64,000 nt of DNA from Streptomyces resistomycificus (lineage in GTDB: Bacteria; Actinomycetota; Actinomycetes; Streptomycetales; Streptomycetaceae), in NCBI RefSeq assembly GCF_001514265.1, contig NZ_KQ949003.1, positions 1 through 64,000 on the forward strand, written 5' to 3'. A model generated the notes under the pieces. That model was not told the origin of the DNA and did not search any database. It saw only the letters and a list, made by a program, of their open reading frames with translations. Positions 17,370-25,861 of the stretch are shown piece after piece. The position numbers and the translations under genes are program-made. Within the stretch, counting starts at the first letter, position 1, and the number at the start of each line of letters is the position of its first letter.

Positions 17370-17930
17370 ATGAATGCCGAAAGGCTGGACAGTTTCCGGG
17401 AGTTCGTGGACACCAGGTCTTCGGCGCTGCTGAAGACCGCCGTGCTGCTCTGCGGGGGAGACCAGCACGCCGGCGAGGACCTTCTGCAGACGGCCCTGGT
17501 CAAGGCGGCGGGCAGATGGCAGCGGATCGACGAGCCCGAGGCCTACGTACGACGGATCCTCTACCGCCAGCAGGTCAGCCGCTGGCGGCTGAAGTGGCGC
17601 AGACGGGAGGTCAGCGTCGCCGAGCCGCCCGAGGCGGGAACGGGCGTGGCCGACGCGGCGGCCGCGGCGGAGCTGCGCCTGGTGATGCGCGAGGCGCTGT
17701 CCCGGCTCACCGCGCGCCAGCGGACCGTCCTCGTGCTGCGCTACTTCGAGGACCTGCCCGAGGCCGACGTGGCCCGGCTGCTGGGCTGCACGGTCGGCAC
17801 CGTACGGTCCACCACCCATCGCTCCCTCGCCCGGCTGCGCTCGCTCGCGCCGGAGCTGGCCGCCCTGGGACCCGCCGACGCCGAACGGCGGTCGGCTCCT
17901 GACTACGCGCCGGTGGAGGTGCGGCCGTGA
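17370..17930 (+). CDS. SigE-family ECF RNA polymerase sigma factor
   Basis: The 186-residue protein is an ECF sigma factor of the group called SigE family in actinobacteria. Region 2 covers FREFVDTRSSALLKTAVLLCGGDQHAGEDLLQ (in parts), and region 4 covers LTARQRTVLVLRYFEDLPEADVARLLGCTVGTVRSTTHRSLARL (in parts) with its helix-turn-helix. ATG 17370 follows GAAGAGAAGG; GTG 17364 is an alternative two codons upstream. The next gene overlaps by 4 bp and encodes a membrane-anchored protein that may control it. Confidence 0.9.
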   Translation: MNAERLDSFREFVDTRSSALLKTAVLLCGGDQHAGEDLLQTALVKAAGRWQRIDEPEAYVRRILYRQQVSRWRLKWRRREVSVAEPPEAGTGVADAAAAAELRLVMREALSRLTARQRTVLVLRYFEDLPEADVARLLGCTVGTVRSTTHRSLARLRSLAPELAALGPADAERRSAPDYAPVEVRP

Positions 17931-19156
17931 ACGTCGACGAACTCGTGCGCGACGCCCTGCGTGAGCAGGCCGCGGAACAGGCCCCGGCGGGTGCCGGCCT
18001 CGCCGACCGGGTGCTCGCCGTCCGCCGGCGCCGCCGTACCCGACGGATCGCCGCCCTCGCCGCCGCCACAGTGGCCGTGGTCGCCGTCGCGGTGGCCGTG
18101 CCGGTGCTGGACTCGGACCGCGGCAACGACGTGCGCCCCGCGGACGTCGTACCGAAGACCGAGGTCACCGCCCATCCCGACCAGTCGCCGCCGCGCGACC
18201 TGATCGCGGCGGGGAACACCGCGCTGGCCGCGTACTACATCCCGAAGACCGTCAAGAAGACCTCCGACACCGCGGTCTACCAGCGCACCTACTGGCTGCT
18301 GAACCAGAAGACCGGTACGTACGAGAAGACCACCAAGTGGTCCTGGGTCGCCGTGGCCCCCGGCATGAAGACCGCCGCCGTCCTGGAACAGGACCTGCCC
18401 GCCTCACGGATCGGGCTGCTCGACCTGACCACCGGCAAGGTGGAGCGGTGGATCCCGGTGGATCACGGGGTCGGCGGACTCGCGTTCTCGCGCGACGGCA
18501 GCAAGCTGGTCGCGACGACGTACGGGGAGAACCCCGACCTGCGGGTCAAGATGGAGGGTTCGGACGGCTGGGACCAGAAGCAGCCGTCGAGCCGCACCGG
18601 CTTCCACGTCCTCGACGTGGCCTCCGGCAAGGGCTCCTGGAGCGAGGTCGCGCTCGGGAGCGAGAACGACCCCGACGAGCCCATGGGCGGCGGCTTCCTC
18701 AACTCCCGCCAGGACTTCGCCCTCACCGGCGACGGCACGCACGTCTGGGCCGGGCACCCGATGGGGGACATCGGCAAGCAGTTCTTCGACCTCTCGGGCG
18801 CCGAGGTCTCCGTGCCGGCGAAGGACAAGTACCTGGAGTGGTACGTCGAAGCGGGCAAGTCGCCCGACGGCAGGCTCGTCGCCGGCCAGTTCGCGGGCGA
18901 GAAGTGGAAGACCTCCTCCTGGGTCGTCGACGCCGTGACCGGGAAGCGGACCGAGGTGCACGGGCAGCAGCTGCTCGCCTGGGTCGGCAACTCCTCGCTC
19001 GTCGCCTGGGACATCGCGAAGGGCGGCAAGAACGAGTTCCACCAGCGGCTCGTGCTGGTCACCATCGGCAGCGACAAGATCGTGCCGCTCAGCGACTTCC
19101 GCAAGGGCAGCGACGGGGACGCCGGGCGCTGGGAGCCCGTCTTCGCCGAGCGCTGA
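17927..19156 (+). CDS. Membrane-anchored beta-propeller-like protein, partner of the ECF sigma factor
   Basis: The 409-residue protein begins with about 40 cytoplasmic residues (MNVDELVRDALREQAAEQAP, then RRRRRTRR), followed by one membrane helix (IAALAAATVAVVAVAVAVPVL) and a large outside domain. That domain contains WD40/TolB-like blade motifs such as GLAFSRDGSKLVATTYG, FALTGDGTHVWAG and EAGKSPDGRLVAGQF. The layout (short inside tail, one helix, outside sensor) and the 4-bp overlap with the sigma gene suggest an anti-sigma or signal-input role. No zinc-binding HxxxCxxC motif is present. Its stop codon touches that of dapA (TGATCA). Confidence 0.75.
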   Translation: MNVDELVRDALREQAAEQAPAGAGLADRVLAVRRRRRTRRIAALAAATVAVVAVAVAVPVLDSDRGNDVRPADVVPKTEVTAHPDQSPPRDLIAAGNTALAAYYIPKTVKKTSDTAVYQRTYWLLNQKTGTYEKTTKWSWVAVAPGMKTAAVLEQDLPASRIGLLDLTTGKVERWIPVDHGVGGLAFSRDGSKLVATTYGENPDLRVKMEGSDGWDQKQPSSRTGFHVLDVASGKGSWSEVALGSENDPDEPMGGGFLNSRQDFALTGDGTHVWAGHPMGDIGKQFFDLSGAEVSVPAKDKYLEWYVEAGKSPDGRLVAGQFAGEKWKTSSWVVDAVTGKRTEVHGQQLLAWVGNSSLVAWDIAKGGKNEFHQRLVLVTIGSDKIVPLSDFRKGSDGDAGRWEPVFAER

Positions 19157-20047
19157 TCAGGCGGACATGAGCTGTTCGTACACCGCCAGCAGTCCGTCGG
19201 CCGTCTCACGGTCGGCGGGCCTGAACGGTGCGCGGACCGGGCCGGCCGGCAGGCCGAGTGCGTTGAGGAGGGCCTTGGCGGTGACCGCGCCGGGCAGGCC
19301 CGCCGACATCATCGCCTCGATCAGCGGGGTGGCCTGTTGTTGGAGGCGGGCGGACACGGGGGTGTCGCCCGCCTCGAACACGTCGATGACCGCGCGGATC
19401 CGGGCCGGGACGACGTTGGCGACCGTACTGACGTAACCCGCGGCGCCCACCGCGTACAGGGCGAGGTTGTGCTCGTCGCAGCCCGCGTAGTACGCCAGCT
19501 CCGTGCGGCCCAGGACCTTCTGGGTGCCGAGGAAGTCGTACGAGCAGTCCTTGACGGCGACGATCCGGGGGTGTTCGGCGAGACGGATCATGGTGTCCGG
19601 CTCGATCCGGGTGCCGGTGCGTGCCGGGATGTCGTACAGCACGATCGGCAGTCCCGACGCGTCCGCGACCGCCCGGAAGTGCGCCTCCAGCGCGTCCTGC
19701 GGGGGCCTGCTGTAGTACGGGCTGACCACCAGCAGACCGTCCGCGCCCGCCTTCTCGGCCGCCAGGGCCAGCTCGACGGTGTGCCGGGTGTCGAAGGTGC
19801 CCACACCCGCCACGACCGACGCCCGCTCGCCCACCGCCTCCCGGACGGCGGTGACCAGCGCGGCCTTCTCCGCGTTCGTGGTGGTCGGCGCCTCACCCGT
19901 CGTACCCGACAGGACGAGCCCGTCGCAGCCCTCCGTCACCAGCCGGTCGGCCAGCCGCTGGGCGCCGTCGAGGTCGAGGGCGCCCGCGTCGGTGAAGGGC
20001 GTGATCATGGCACAGAGGGCGCGGCCGAACGGGCGAGGTGTCGTCAT
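19157..20047 (-). CDS. dapA: 4-hydroxy-tetrahydrodipicolinate synthase
   Basis: DapA condenses pyruvate with aspartate semialdehyde at the entry of the lysine/diaminopimelate branch. The 296-residue TIM barrel has LSGTTGEAPTTT (Thr/Thr of the proton relay), VLYDIPARTG (Tyr plus the Arg that binds the substrate carboxylate) and the Schiff-base lysine in VAVKDCSYD. The YDIPARTG motif favours true DapA over the sugar-acid aldolases of the same family found later in this window. Streptomycetes usually have more than one dapA copy, so it may not be the only one. ATG 20047 gives the usual N-terminus. Confidence 0.88.
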   Translation of the reverse strand: MTTPRPFGRALCAMITPFTDAGALDLDGAQRLADRLVTEGCDGLVLSGTTGEAPTTTNAEKAALVTAVREAVGERASVVAGVGTFDTRHTVELALAAEKAGADGLLVVSPYYSRPPQDALEAHFRAVADASGLPIVLYDIPARTGTRIEPDTMIRLAEHPRIVAVKDCSYDFLGTQKVLGRTELAYYAGCDEHNLALYAVGAAGYVSTVANVVPARIRAVIDVFEAGDTPVSARLQQQATPLIEAMMSAGLPGAVTAKALLNALGLPAGPVRAPFRPADRETADGLLAVYEQLMSA

Positions 20048-20627
20048 GGGAGTAGTGTCGGTGCGACCACAGTGAAGCTCCACTTAATTCTTCTACGCGG
20101 TATGGATAAGCAAAGCTGAGAGGTTCCGGTGGTTCCGGTGGTCGGGCGGTCCGCGATGCCCTGTGTCCGCTCGGCAGGCCGTCGCGGCGCGGCCTCCGAG
20201 GCCCACCTGGGTGGGCTGCCTGTGCGGTCGTGGGTCCGAGTCACTCGGCGGATTCGCCCGGCCGCCGGGGACGGGCCGCGGGTGGTGGCCGGTAGAGGGC
20301 TGCCCGTGGCGGCGGGGGACGGCGACGGCGGCGGACGGCGGCGGGGGGGACGGCGGCGGGGGGCGGGCCGCCGCCGAGCGACGGTCCGGGCGTGCCCGAC
20401 GGGCCGGGGGTGCCCGACGGGCCGGGGGTGCCCGACGGGCCGGGGGTGCCCGACGGGCCGGGGGTGCCCGAACTGGTCGCGGAGACCGCCCGGTTGCAGG
20501 CGCGGCACGACTGGTTCCAGGGCCGGCCGGCCCGGCTCGACGAGCGCGGTTCCGGGCGCGGCTCGCAGGGGTAGTGGCGGGCCGGTCCGGGTACCCGGGG
20601 GTTCCCAGACCGAGAGGAGGCGGAACA
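20048..20627. other. 580-bp GC-rich gap with a minisatellite
   Basis: This gap between dapA and the holin-like gene contains a G-run/GGC-rich segment (20306-20370) and five 18-bp tandem units (20383-20472). A plus-strand frame from GTG 20392 to 20574 would read five GPGVPD-type repeats and then PELVAETARLQARHDWF, with good codon use at the end, but it has no ribosome binding site. It may be a short gene or the tail of a frameshifted one. Confidence 0.45.
20383..20472. repeat. Five 18-bp tandem repeats (GGGCCGGGGGTGCCCGAC)
   Basis: Five head-to-tail 18-bp units run from 20383 to 20472. The middle three are identical; the first and last differ by two bases and one base. Six codons per unit would encode GPGVPD on the plus strand. 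Confidence 0.9.
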
Positions 20628-21047
20628 GTGACCGGGACCACGGCCCCCAGGCCAGTACATGACGATCACCAATCGGTGGGCGAGCTCGTCCAGCAAGCCA
20701 CCGAACAGCTCTCCCGGCTCGCACGACAGGAAGTGGCCCTCGCCAAGGAGGAACTGGCGGAGAAGGGCCGTCGCGCGGGGCGCGGCGGCGGGCTGCTCGG
20801 CGCGGCCGGCGCCGTCGGTTACGCCGGTTTCCTCGCCCTGGCCGCCACGGGTGCCGCCGCGCTCTCGCTGGTCCTGCCCGTCTGGGCGGCGGCGCTCATC
20901 GTGACGGCCGTGCTGTTCGCGCTCGCCGGCCTGCTCGCGGTGACCGGGCGCGCCCAGCTGCGCCGCGCCACACCGCCCACGCCGGAGGAGGCACTCGGCA
21001 GCGTCAAGGCCGATGTCGAGGAGATCAAGGAAAGGGCGCACCGATGA
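20628..21047 (+). CDS. Phage holin family protein (DUF1469-like membrane protein)
   Basis: The 139-residue protein has an N-terminal amphipathic stretch (SVGELVQQATEQLSRLARQEVALAKEELAEKG in parts), two hydrophobic segments (AVGYAGFLALAATGAAALSL and WAAALIVTAVLFALAGLLAV) and a charged tail ending VKADVEEIKERAHR. This is the layout of the actinobacterial holin superfamily III / DUF1469 proteins, which are chromosomal and not part of a phage here. GTG 20628 is preceded by GAGAGGAGG at 20612-20620. It overlaps the next gene by 4 bp, and the pair is commonly found together. Confidence 0.88.
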   Translation: MTGTTAPRPVHDDHQSVGELVQQATEQLSRLARQEVALAKEELAEKGRRAGRGGGLLGAAGAVGYAGFLALAATGAAALSLVLPVWAAALIVTAVLFALAGLLAVTGRAQLRRATPPTPEEALGSVKADVEEIKERAHR

Positions 21048-21499
21048 CGGACAAGGCAGCGGAGGGGTACGAGTCGGGCGGCGAGGCCGCGCAGGAGGCG
21101 GGCGCCAAGGGCCCCGACGAGCTGCGTCGGCAGATCGAGCGGACCCGCAGCCAGCTCGGCGACACGGTCGAGGAGCTGGCCGGGAAGGCGGACGTGAAGG
21201 GACGCGTCCAGGCACGGGCCGCCGACATGAGGGACCGGGCCGGCGCGATGACCGTGCAGCTGCGCAGCAGCGCGGCGCAGGCCGGACACACGGTGCAGGG
21301 CAAGGCCACGCAGGCGGGCCACGCCGTGCAGGACAGGGCGAACCGTGCCGGTCACACCGTCGAGCACAATCTGCCGGAACCGGTGCGCAACGCGGTCCAC
21401 GCGGGGGCACGCCACCGCGGGCCGATGGTGGCCGCCGGGGTGGCCGTGGGCGCGGTGGCCGCGGTGGCCGTGCTGCGGCACCGGCGCCACGGTCGCTGA
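21044..21499 (+). CDS. DUF3618 domain protein
   Basis: The 151-residue protein carries the DUF3618 signature GPDELRRQIERTRSQLGDTVEELAGKADVKGR (residues about 24-56, in parts). A repetitive helical region follows (QAGHTVQGK, QAGHAVQDR, RAGHTVEHN), then one C-terminal hydrophobic helix (MVAAGVAVGAVAAVAVL) and a basic end. The design suggests a tail-anchored, amphipathic membrane-associated protein, possibly in envelope stress. It is translationally coupled to the holin-like gene, so the two likely act together. The molecular role is unknown. Confidence 0.85.
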   Translation: MTDKAAEGYESGGEAAQEAGAKGPDELRRQIERTRSQLGDTVEELAGKADVKGRVQARAADMRDRAGAMTVQLRSSAAQAGHTVQGKATQAGHAVQDRANRAGHTVEHNLPEPVRNAVHAGARHRGPMVAAGVAVGAVAAVAVLRHRRHGR

Positions 21500-21565
21500 G
21501 GTCGGCTGCGCCGGGCGCCGGGTCTCCCGACAGGGGTGACTTGGGCGCCCGGCACCGCTGTGCCC

Positions 21566-21592
21566 GGGGCCGGGGGCGGCGCCCCCGGCCCC
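21566..21592. terminator. GC-only hairpin between convergent genes
   Basis: A 12-bp perfect stem (21566-21577 with 21581-21592) lies between the convergent DUF3618 gene and the gene ending at 21663. There is no T-run. Confidence 0.6.
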
Positions 21593-21662
21593 CGACCTGT
21601 GCCCACCCGGGTGGGTGGGTGGAGAGGTGAGGTGAGGCAGCGCCCCCCGCCCCGCGGCCGGG

Positions 21663-22208
21663 TCAGGCTTCCGTGGCGTGAAGGTCCGCGGGGCCCACCT
21701 CCACATCGGCGAGCACCCGCACTCCGGGGACGCTCCCGCGGGCCAGCCGCGCCGTGACCAGTGTGGTCAGGGCCTCGTGCAGGTCCCGCTCGTCGCCGGG
21801 CGCACACGCACGGTCGAGCGCGGACGGTCTGCCGTCCCGGGCGAGGAAGCGGCGGGTGTCCGAGACCGCTTCCGTGCCGCGGGCCCGGACGACCGCGACC
21901 GGGTCGACGACCGTGCAGCGGTAGGTCACCCGGACCGGGAAGTCCAGCGCCGAGTCGCGCGCCGCCAGCGACCAGGCGAGGACCAGCCCCACGTCGCGGC
22001 TCAGGTCGACGACGCTCACGGCGCTGGCCCGCGCCGCCAGTGTGGTGTCGGAGAGGCCGGCCGTGTACGCGTCCCGGCCGGTCCGGTACACGAGGATCTG
22101 GTCCGCCCCGGCGACCGGGGGCCGCCGGCGCAGCGCCCTCCAGGGGAGGGAGGGCCACAGCTCTCGATGCCGGACGATCGGGTACCGGCGTGTCATATGG
22201 CTGGTCAT
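21663..22208 (-). CDS. Hypothetical protein, 181 aa
   Basis: I do not recognise a family with certainty. After a basic start (TRRYPIVRHRELWPSLPWRALRRRPP) the protein has no membrane segment. The part VVDLSRDVGLVLAWSLAARDSALDFPVRVTYRCTVVDP (in parts) recalls the beta-rich start of SPFH/stomatin domains, but the match is weak. The second half is a plain mixed alpha/beta sequence ending GVRVLADVEVGPADLHATEA. Codon use is normal for the genome. It lies 60 bp downstream of the ArsR-type regulator gene on the same strand and may be co-transcribed. Confidence 0.65.
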   Translation of the reverse strand: MTSHMTRRYPIVRHRELWPSLPWRALRRRPPVAGADQILVYRTGRDAYTAGLSDTTLAARASAVSVVDLSRDVGLVLAWSLAARDSALDFPVRVTYRCTVVDPVAVVRARGTEAVSDTRRFLARDGRPSALDRACAPGDERDLHEALTTLVTARLARGSVPGVRVLADVEVGPADLHATEA

Positions 22209-22268
22209 GGCTGGACTCCGAGGTGGGGAAGGGAGTGGGGAAGACGCTTTCGAACGGTGTCGGCGCGG

Positions 22269-23315
22269 TCAGTACTGCAGCGCTGTCGCCACGTCCCGGC
22301 CGATGCGCTCGACGGCGGTGAGGTCGAGGCCGTAGTGGACGTAGCGGCCGTTGCGTTCCACGCGTACGAGGCCCAGGTCGCGCAGGGCGCGCAGATGGCG
22401 GGAGACCTGGGGGCGGGTCATCTGCAGCCGGTCCGCGAGGTCGGCGGTGGTCATCGCCTGGCGGGCGATCAGCCGGCACAGCCGCACCCGGCGCGGATCG
22501 GTGAGCGCGAGCATGCGGCTGCGGGCCAGGGTGACGCCCACCTCCGGGGTGTCGACCGGGAAGTGCACGACCGGCGGCAGGCCCGGCTCGTCCTTCACCA
22601 GCAGGTGCGGGGCTCCGTACCTGGTGGGGATCAGCAGGACGGGCGTACGGACCGGGGTGATCACCGCGTGGTGCACCTTGTCGAAGACGACGCGTGCGGG
22701 TCCGGACAGCCGGGAGCTGGACGTGCCGAGCGAGAGCAGGGCCGCCGCGGGCCCTTCGTCCGCGAGCCGTTTCCGCAGACGGTGCGCGGCGCGGGTGAGC
22801 TCGGGCTCGGTCTCCCGCCACAGGGAACCGAAGAAGACCCGACGGCACAGATCCAGGAACCCGAGGACGTCCGCGCGCAGCGCCTCCGGGTCGCGCAACA
22901 GGTCCTCGGCGAGGGCGAGATGCGGTTCAGGCAGCCCGGAAGCGGCCTGGCGCAGTACCAAGGCCTGCGCCGGATCGTGGCGCAGTCGTCCGAAGTCGAA
23001 GCCGCGGTAGCCGCTGGCGCAGGTGTAGGCGGTGAGCTCGGCGAAGCGGTCGAGCGGCAACCGGTCCACGGGGACGTCGAGCCCCGGGTAGAAACCCCGC
23101 CACCGCAGCGCCGTCCACAGCGGTGCGAACCGTCGCAGGCCGGCCCGGAAGGCGGGCGGGGCCGCGCGGGTGACCTCCTCGGCCCAGGGCGCGTGCCGGG
23201 TGTGGTGCGCGTGCCCGGTCAGCACGTGCAGACTCGCCGCGAGCTCCGCGAGCGGCGACACGGTGACGGCGAAGCGGTCGGGGGAGGCCCCTTCCAGGAC
23301 GATCACGACCGACAT
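22269..23315 (-). CDS. ArsR-type transcriptional regulator with N-terminal DUF5937-like domain
   Basis: The 348-residue protein has a long N-terminal domain starting VIVLEGASPDRFAVTVSPLAELAASLHVL (in parts), seen in a group of actinobacterial ArsR relatives. Its C-terminal winged helix (about 270-330) is LCRLIARQAMTTADLADRLQMTRPQVSRHLRALRDLGLVRVERNGRYVHYGL in parts. The family is common in streptomycetes and no ligand is known to me. The same-strand gene at 21663 follows closely, and the gene upstream is an M20 hydrolase 27 bp away, so the three could share a transcript. Confidence 0.88.
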   Translation of the reverse strand: MSVVIVLEGASPDRFAVTVSPLAELAASLHVLTGHAHHTRHAPWAEEVTRAAPPAFRAGLRRFAPLWTALRWRGFYPGLDVPVDRLPLDRFAELTAYTCASGYRGFDFGRLRHDPAQALVLRQAASGLPEPHLALAEDLLRDPEALRADVLGFLDLCRRVFFGSLWRETEPELTRAAHRLRKRLADEGPAAALLSLGTSSSRLSGPARVVFDKVHHAVITPVRTPVLLIPTRYGAPHLLVKDEPGLPPVVHFPVDTPEVGVTLARSRMLALTDPRRVRLCRLIARQAMTTADLADRLQMTRPQVSRHLRALRDLGLVRVERNGRYVHYGLDLTAVERIGRDVATALQY

Positions 23316-23342
23316 GATCGGGAGTGTAGGTCCGCGGCCCGC

Positions 23343-24593
23343 TCACGTCAGCACCTCGGCCCCCGCCGCGAACTCCGCCCTCGCGGCCTCCAGCAGTCCC
23401 GGCTCCGTGAGCAGTTCGGCGACGACCGTGGCCAGGCCCGTCGCCGCGACCTGCGTACGCTCATGGGCGAAGGGTGTCGCCGCCGCCGCGCACATCGCCT
23501 CCGAGTGACTCGGGGTCCCGGCCGGGGCGACCTGGATGTACGGATGGATCACCGGCAGCAGCTTCGAGAGGTTGCCGATGTCGGAGGAGCCGGCCGGACT
23601 GTCCTGGTCGCCGGGCTCGATGTCCACGCCGAGCGCGCGTACCGCCTGGCCGAACCGCTTTGCGAGCACGGTGTTGTTGCGGCGCTCCGCGTACAGCGGA
23701 CCGGTCTCGGAGAGCTCCGCCTGCGTCTCGGTGGCAAGCGCCGCGCCCACCGCGGCCGCGCGCACCCGCTCCACCAGGGCCCGGGCCGAGGCCGCCGTGC
23801 GGTCCCGTACGTACAGGTCCACGGCGGCGTGGGCCGGCACGACGTTCGGAGCCTGCCCGCCGTCCGAGACGATCCCGTGGATCCGGGCGCTCGGAGGCAC
23901 GAACTGCCGCATGGTGTCGAGTGCGTTGAAGAACAGCTGGGCGGCGGCCAGCGCGCTGCGCCCCTCCCAGGGCGACTTCGCGGCGTGCGCGCTCACACCG
24001 GTGAAGGCGACCCGCAGATGCGCCGCCGCCAGCGCGTGCGCGGCGGTCAGCGAACGGTCCCCCGGATGGAACATCACCGCCGCGTCGACGCCGTCGAACA
24101 CCCCGGCCTCGGCCAGCCGCACCTTGCCCGCGCCGCCCATCTCCTCTCCGGGCGTGCCGATCACGGCGACCGTGCCCGAATGCCCGGGCAGGGCGCGTAC
24201 GGCACCGATCGCGGCCGCCGCCCCGCCGGCCGCGATGAGGTTGTGGCCGCAGCCGTGCCCGACGCCGGGCAGCGCGTCGTACTCCGCGAGGACCGCGACG
24301 TACGGCCCGGGCCGCCCACCGGCGTGCACGGCCACGAAGGCGGTGTCGAGCCCGCCCACCGGGGACGTCACCGAGAAGCCCGCCTCCGCGAGCCAGCCGG
24401 TCAGCACGTCCCGGGCGTGGAACTCGGCGAACTTCAGCTCCGGCCGCCCGTGCACGGCCAGGCTCACCTCCTCCATCCGGGGCCGTAGCGCGGTGATCTC
24501 GGTGACCAGGCTCTCCAGCAGGGGCGACACGGCAGGCGCGGCGGACTGGGCGGACATGGCGGACTGGGCGGACTGGGCGGACTGGGCGGACAT
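23343..24593 (-). CDS. M20 family amidohydrolase / peptidase
   Basis: The 416-residue enzyme is of the M20D type (aminoacylase/amidohydrolase, AbgB-like). Metal-site motifs are seen: EYDALPGVGHGCGHNLIAAG, GTPGEEMGGAGK, VMFHPGDRS, and a late SHSEAM. A dimerisation domain is inserted around FTGVSAHAAKSPWEGRSAL. It probably hydrolyses an N-acyl or p-aminobenzoyl-amide bond; the substrate is unknown. ATG 24593 follows GGAG at 5 bp. The first residues form a low-complexity SAQ repeat encoded by a 9-bp tandem array. Confidence 0.87.
   Translation of the reverse strand: MSAQSAQSAQSAMSAQSAAPAVSPLLESLVTEITALRPRMEEVSLAVHGRPELKFAEFHARDVLTGWLAEAGFSVTSPVGGLDTAFVAVHAGGRPGPYVAVLAEYDALPGVGHGCGHNLIAAGGAAAAIGAVRALPGHSGTVAVIGTPGEEMGGAGKVRLAEAGVFDGVDAAVMFHPGDRSLTAAHALAAAHLRVAFTGVSAHAAKSPWEGRSALAAAQLFFNALDTMRQFVPPSARIHGIVSDGGQAPNVVPAHAAVDLYVRDRTAASARALVERVRAAAVGAALATETQAELSETGPLYAERRNNTVLAKRFGQAVRALGVDIEPGDQDSPAGSSDIGNLSKLLPVIHPYIQVAPAGTPSHSEAMCAAAATPFAHERTQVAATGLATVVAELLTEPGLLEAARAEFAAGAEVLT
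24541..24590. repeat. 9-bp tandem repeats at the start of the M20 gene
   Basis: GGACTGGGC repeats head to tail, interrupted once by GGACATGGC. On the minus strand it encodes the SAQSAQSAQSA start of the M20 hydrolase. It is a slippage-prone coding microsatellite. Confidence 0.75.
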
Positions 24594-24759
24594 GAGGGCT
24601 CCCGTCGTACGAGACCGAGGCGACACGCCTCACGTGTCGCGTACGACGAGACTGCGGCCCCGACGGCCGGGGAGGGGGCGGGTTACCGCTCCCCAGGTAA
24701 TCCTCGGGACGGGCACGTCGGGCGGCTCGGGAGCCGAGAGGCGCGGGCCGGGCCCGAGG

Positions 24760-25749
24760 TCACTTTCCCCGCGTGGCCCGCAGCCTCGCCGGCCACTTCC
24801 GGGTGTCCCGGGGTTCCACGTACGGCTCCTCCGTCGGCGGGGCTCCGTCCGTGATCGCCCGTTCCCGGGCGAGCTCCGCGTCGAACTCCAGGCCCAGCAG
24901 AATCGCCAGGTTGGTCAGCCAGAGCCAGATCAGGAAGACGATGGCCCCCGCGAGGGTGCCGTACGTCTTGTTGTACGAGCCGAAGTTGGCCGCGTAGAGG
25001 GCGAACCCCGCGGACGCCGCCAGCCAGAGCAGGGTGGCCAGGACGCTGCCGGGGGAGATCCAGCGGAAGCCGCGGCCGCGGACGTTGGGGGCGGCCCAGT
25101 ACAGCAGGGCGATCATCAGGACGACCAGGAGGAGCAGCACCGGCCACTTCGCGACGCCCCACACCGCGATCACCTCGTCCCCGAGCCCGATGGTCGTGCC
25201 CGCCCGCTCGGCCAGCGGGCCCGTGAACACCACGATCAGCGCGCTCGCGGCCAGCATCAGCATCAACACCACGGTCAGCCCCAGCCGCAGCGGGGTCAGC
25301 TTCCACACCGGGCGGCCCTCGGGCAGGTCGTACACCGTGTTGGACGCGCGGATGAACGCGGCCACGTACCCGGACGCCGACCAGAGCGCGAAGAGCAGGC
25401 CCAGGACGGCCAGCACGCTGCCGGTACCGCCGCTGTCGCCGAGTTGGACCACCGCGTCCCGGAGGATGTCGCGGGCCGGGCCGGGGGCCAGGTCCCCGAT
25501 GTTGTCGAGGATCTTGTCCGTCGCGGTCTGTCCCACTACGCCCAGCAGGGACACCATCACCAGCAGCGCCGGGAACAGGGACAGGACGCCGTAGTACGTC
25601 AACGCGGCGGCACGGTCCGCGAGTTCGTCGTCCAGCAGCTCCTTCGCCGTGCGCCGCAACGCCGCCCGCCACGATCGTGCGGGCAATTCGGAAGGGCTGT
25701 CCGTCTCGGTGCCCTCGCTCTGCTCGGCCTTGTCGGCCTTCTCGTCCAT
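24760..25749 (-). CDS. YihY/virulence factor BrkB family membrane protein
   Basis: The 329-residue protein belongs to the YihY/BrkB family of inner-membrane proteins. The hallmark RAAALTYYGVLSLFPALLVMVSLLG is present, followed by four or five more helices (VLAVLGLLFALWSASGYVAAF, LGLTVVLMLMLAASALIVVF, VLLLLVVLMIALLYWAAPNV, and IVFLIWLWLTNLAILLGLE near the end) and a cytoplasmic tail. The function in the cell is not settled; earlier annotation as RNase BN is now considered wrong. ATG 25749 is used, since upstream in-frame sequence runs through the divergent gene's leader. Confidence 0.9.
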   Translation of the reverse strand: MDEKADKAEQSEGTETDSPSELPARSWRAALRRTAKELLDDELADRAAALTYYGVLSLFPALLVMVSLLGVVGQTATDKILDNIGDLAPGPARDILRDAVVQLGDSGGTGSVLAVLGLLFALWSASGYVAAFIRASNTVYDLPEGRPVWKLTPLRLGLTVVLMLMLAASALIVVFTGPLAERAGTTIGLGDEVIAVWGVAKWPVLLLLVVLMIALLYWAAPNVRGRGFRWISPGSVLATLLWLAASAGFALYAANFGSYNKTYGTLAGAIVFLIWLWLTNLAILLGLEFDAELARERAITDGAPPTEEPYVEPRDTRKWPARLRATRGK

Positions 25750-25861
25750 GACCAGGCGGGTCACCCGAATTCGCCGCTCGAATCGGCGACTTGACCTGAA
25801 TCTTGGTTGAGGTTGAAGAGTCGTGGGTGCACGCATCCCGTACCGATCGCCGGAGGCCGCC

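Noticed and set aside
20628..21499. Prophage remnant, because of the holin-family name
   Set aside because: The protein is a chromosomal DUF1469-type membrane protein coupled to a DUF3618 gene. No other phage gene is near.
21678..24488. 936-codon open frame on the plus strand
   Set aside because: It runs antisense to three genes with clear products (hypothetical, ArsR type, M20). The length comes from the lack of stop codons in GC-rich DNA.
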